Source: Myxococcota bacterium
Lineage (GTDB): Bacteria; Myxococcota_A; Polyangia; Fen-1088
Assembly: GCA_025934105.1 (NCBI GenBank)
Contig: JAICYS010000017.1
Coordinates: 1-41,356, forward strand
Direction: 5' to 3'
Length of the DNA: 41,356 nt
Shown: positions 40,982 to 41,356 of the stretch, piece after piece
Numbering within the stretch: the first letter of the stretch is position 1
Layout: each line of letters opens with the position of its first letter
The notes under the pieces: generated by a model
What the model saw: only the letters and a program-made list of their open reading frames with translations
Told to the model about the DNA's origin: nothing
Databases searched by the model: none
Program-made: the position numbers and the translations under genes

Positions 40982-41356
40982 TGCTGCAGATCCTGAGCCT
41001 GGCCGCGCTGCTGATGGCCGCCGGCGCGCAACGTCCTCCCTCACCCGAAGAGCAGCAGCGGTTCGACGAGGGGACCCGGGCGATGGCGTCCGGCGACGCG
41101 CGAGGCGCCGAGAAGGCCTGGCGCGCCGGCTACGACGCCGGACACGACCCCGCGTTCCTGGTGCACATCGGCGAAGCGCAGGAGAAGGAGGGCGCGCCCG
41201 TCGAGGCCGCGGAGAGCTACCGGCGTTACCTGCGCGAGGCGCCGGACGCCTCCGATCGGGCCGACATCGAGCAGCGCATCGCCCGGCTGGCCCCGCCCGC
41301 CGCGCCTCCAGCCCCCGGCGCCGCGCCCGGGCCGGCCGCGCCCGCGGGACCGCCGC
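40981..41356 (+). CDS. TPR-like exported protein, 3' truncated
   Basis: An open frame starts at the ATG overlapping the previous stop and runs to the end of the window with 125 residues visible. A short signal-like segment (1-16) is followed by helices with TPR-like spacing: EEQQRFDEGTRAMASGDARG, then AEKAWRAGYDAGHDPAFLVHIGEA, then AAESYRRYLREAP. After residue 100 the sequence becomes Pro/Ala-rich. It is probably a periplasmic scaffold. The C-terminus and full domain set lie outside the window. Confidence 0.65.
   Translation, partial: MLQILSLAALLMAAGAQRPPSPEEQQRFDEGTRAMASGDARGAEKAWRAGYDAGHDPAFLVHIGEAQEKEGAPVEAAESYRRYLREAPDASDRADIEQRIARLAPPAAPPAPGAAPGPAAPAGPP

Overview
This is a very GC-rich, gene-dense bacterial chromosome segment. 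Several traits point to Myxococcota or a related former deltaproteobacterial lineage: a VWA protein ending in an AgmX/PglI-type domain, lipoproteins with long Gly/Ser/Thr linkers, frequent GTG and TTG starts, ThyX instead of ThyA, and a compact hemE-hemH-hemG operon. The lineage is inferred from gene content only. I saw no rRNA, tRNA, CRISPR array, insertion sequence or phage gene.

Layout. 1-4053: truncated tandem alkaline-phosphatase-like protein, accA and a DUF1415 gene. 4099-7444: two divergent multi-pass membrane proteins, one a GT-C (ArnT/PMT-like) glycosyltransferase. 7653-14452 (minus): a glucan-use locus, GH30 lipoprotein, GH3 lipoprotein and two outer-membrane barrels. 14641-15369: DPM1-like glycosyltransferase. 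15487-17490 (minus): a lone SctV/FlhA-family export gate. 17712-18423 (minus): a small membrane protein and DoxX. 18488-23560: thyX, an Lgt-family protein coupled to a lipoprotein with an unusual C-terminus, an MBL hydrolase and a PBP7-type peptidase. 23572-26212: HGSNAT/DUF1624-like membrane protein, a solitary rplC with a near-consensus promoter, and rlmE. 26326-29268: VWA/AgmX protein, a tandem four-cysteine mini-protein and a CoA-binding protein. 29448-34732: a seven-gene operon for sulfur-carrier-dependent cysteine synthesis. 34733-35603: two decayed genes (small partner plus HEPN). 35655-36785: GH16 lipoprotein. 36801-40170: hemE-hemH-hemG. 40202-41356: membrane-anchored MBL protein and a truncated TPR-like protein.

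The most interesting system is the 29448-34732 operon: cysK, E1-like adenylyltransferase, thrC, CysO-type sulfur carrier, a second degenerate E1-like protein, cysM and a JAMM (Mec) protease. The carrier ends in Gly-Gly followed by five extra residues, so the JAMM enzyme probably has to expose the Gly-Gly. The first E1 keeps the ATP-site, catalytic Asp and zinc cysteines but lacks the N-terminal arginine-finger segment. The second E1 keeps that segment and has lost the nucleotide-binding and zinc motifs. This resembles the division of labour in eukaryotic heterodimeric E1 enzymes and suggests a split bacterial E1.

A second theme is transcript architecture. At least ten gene starts have a TANNNT-like -10 hexamer only 6-13 bases before the start codon and usually no Shine-Dalgarno sequence, suggesting many leaderless messages. 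GH3, GH16 and the sulfur carrier have ordinary Shine-Dalgarno sequences.
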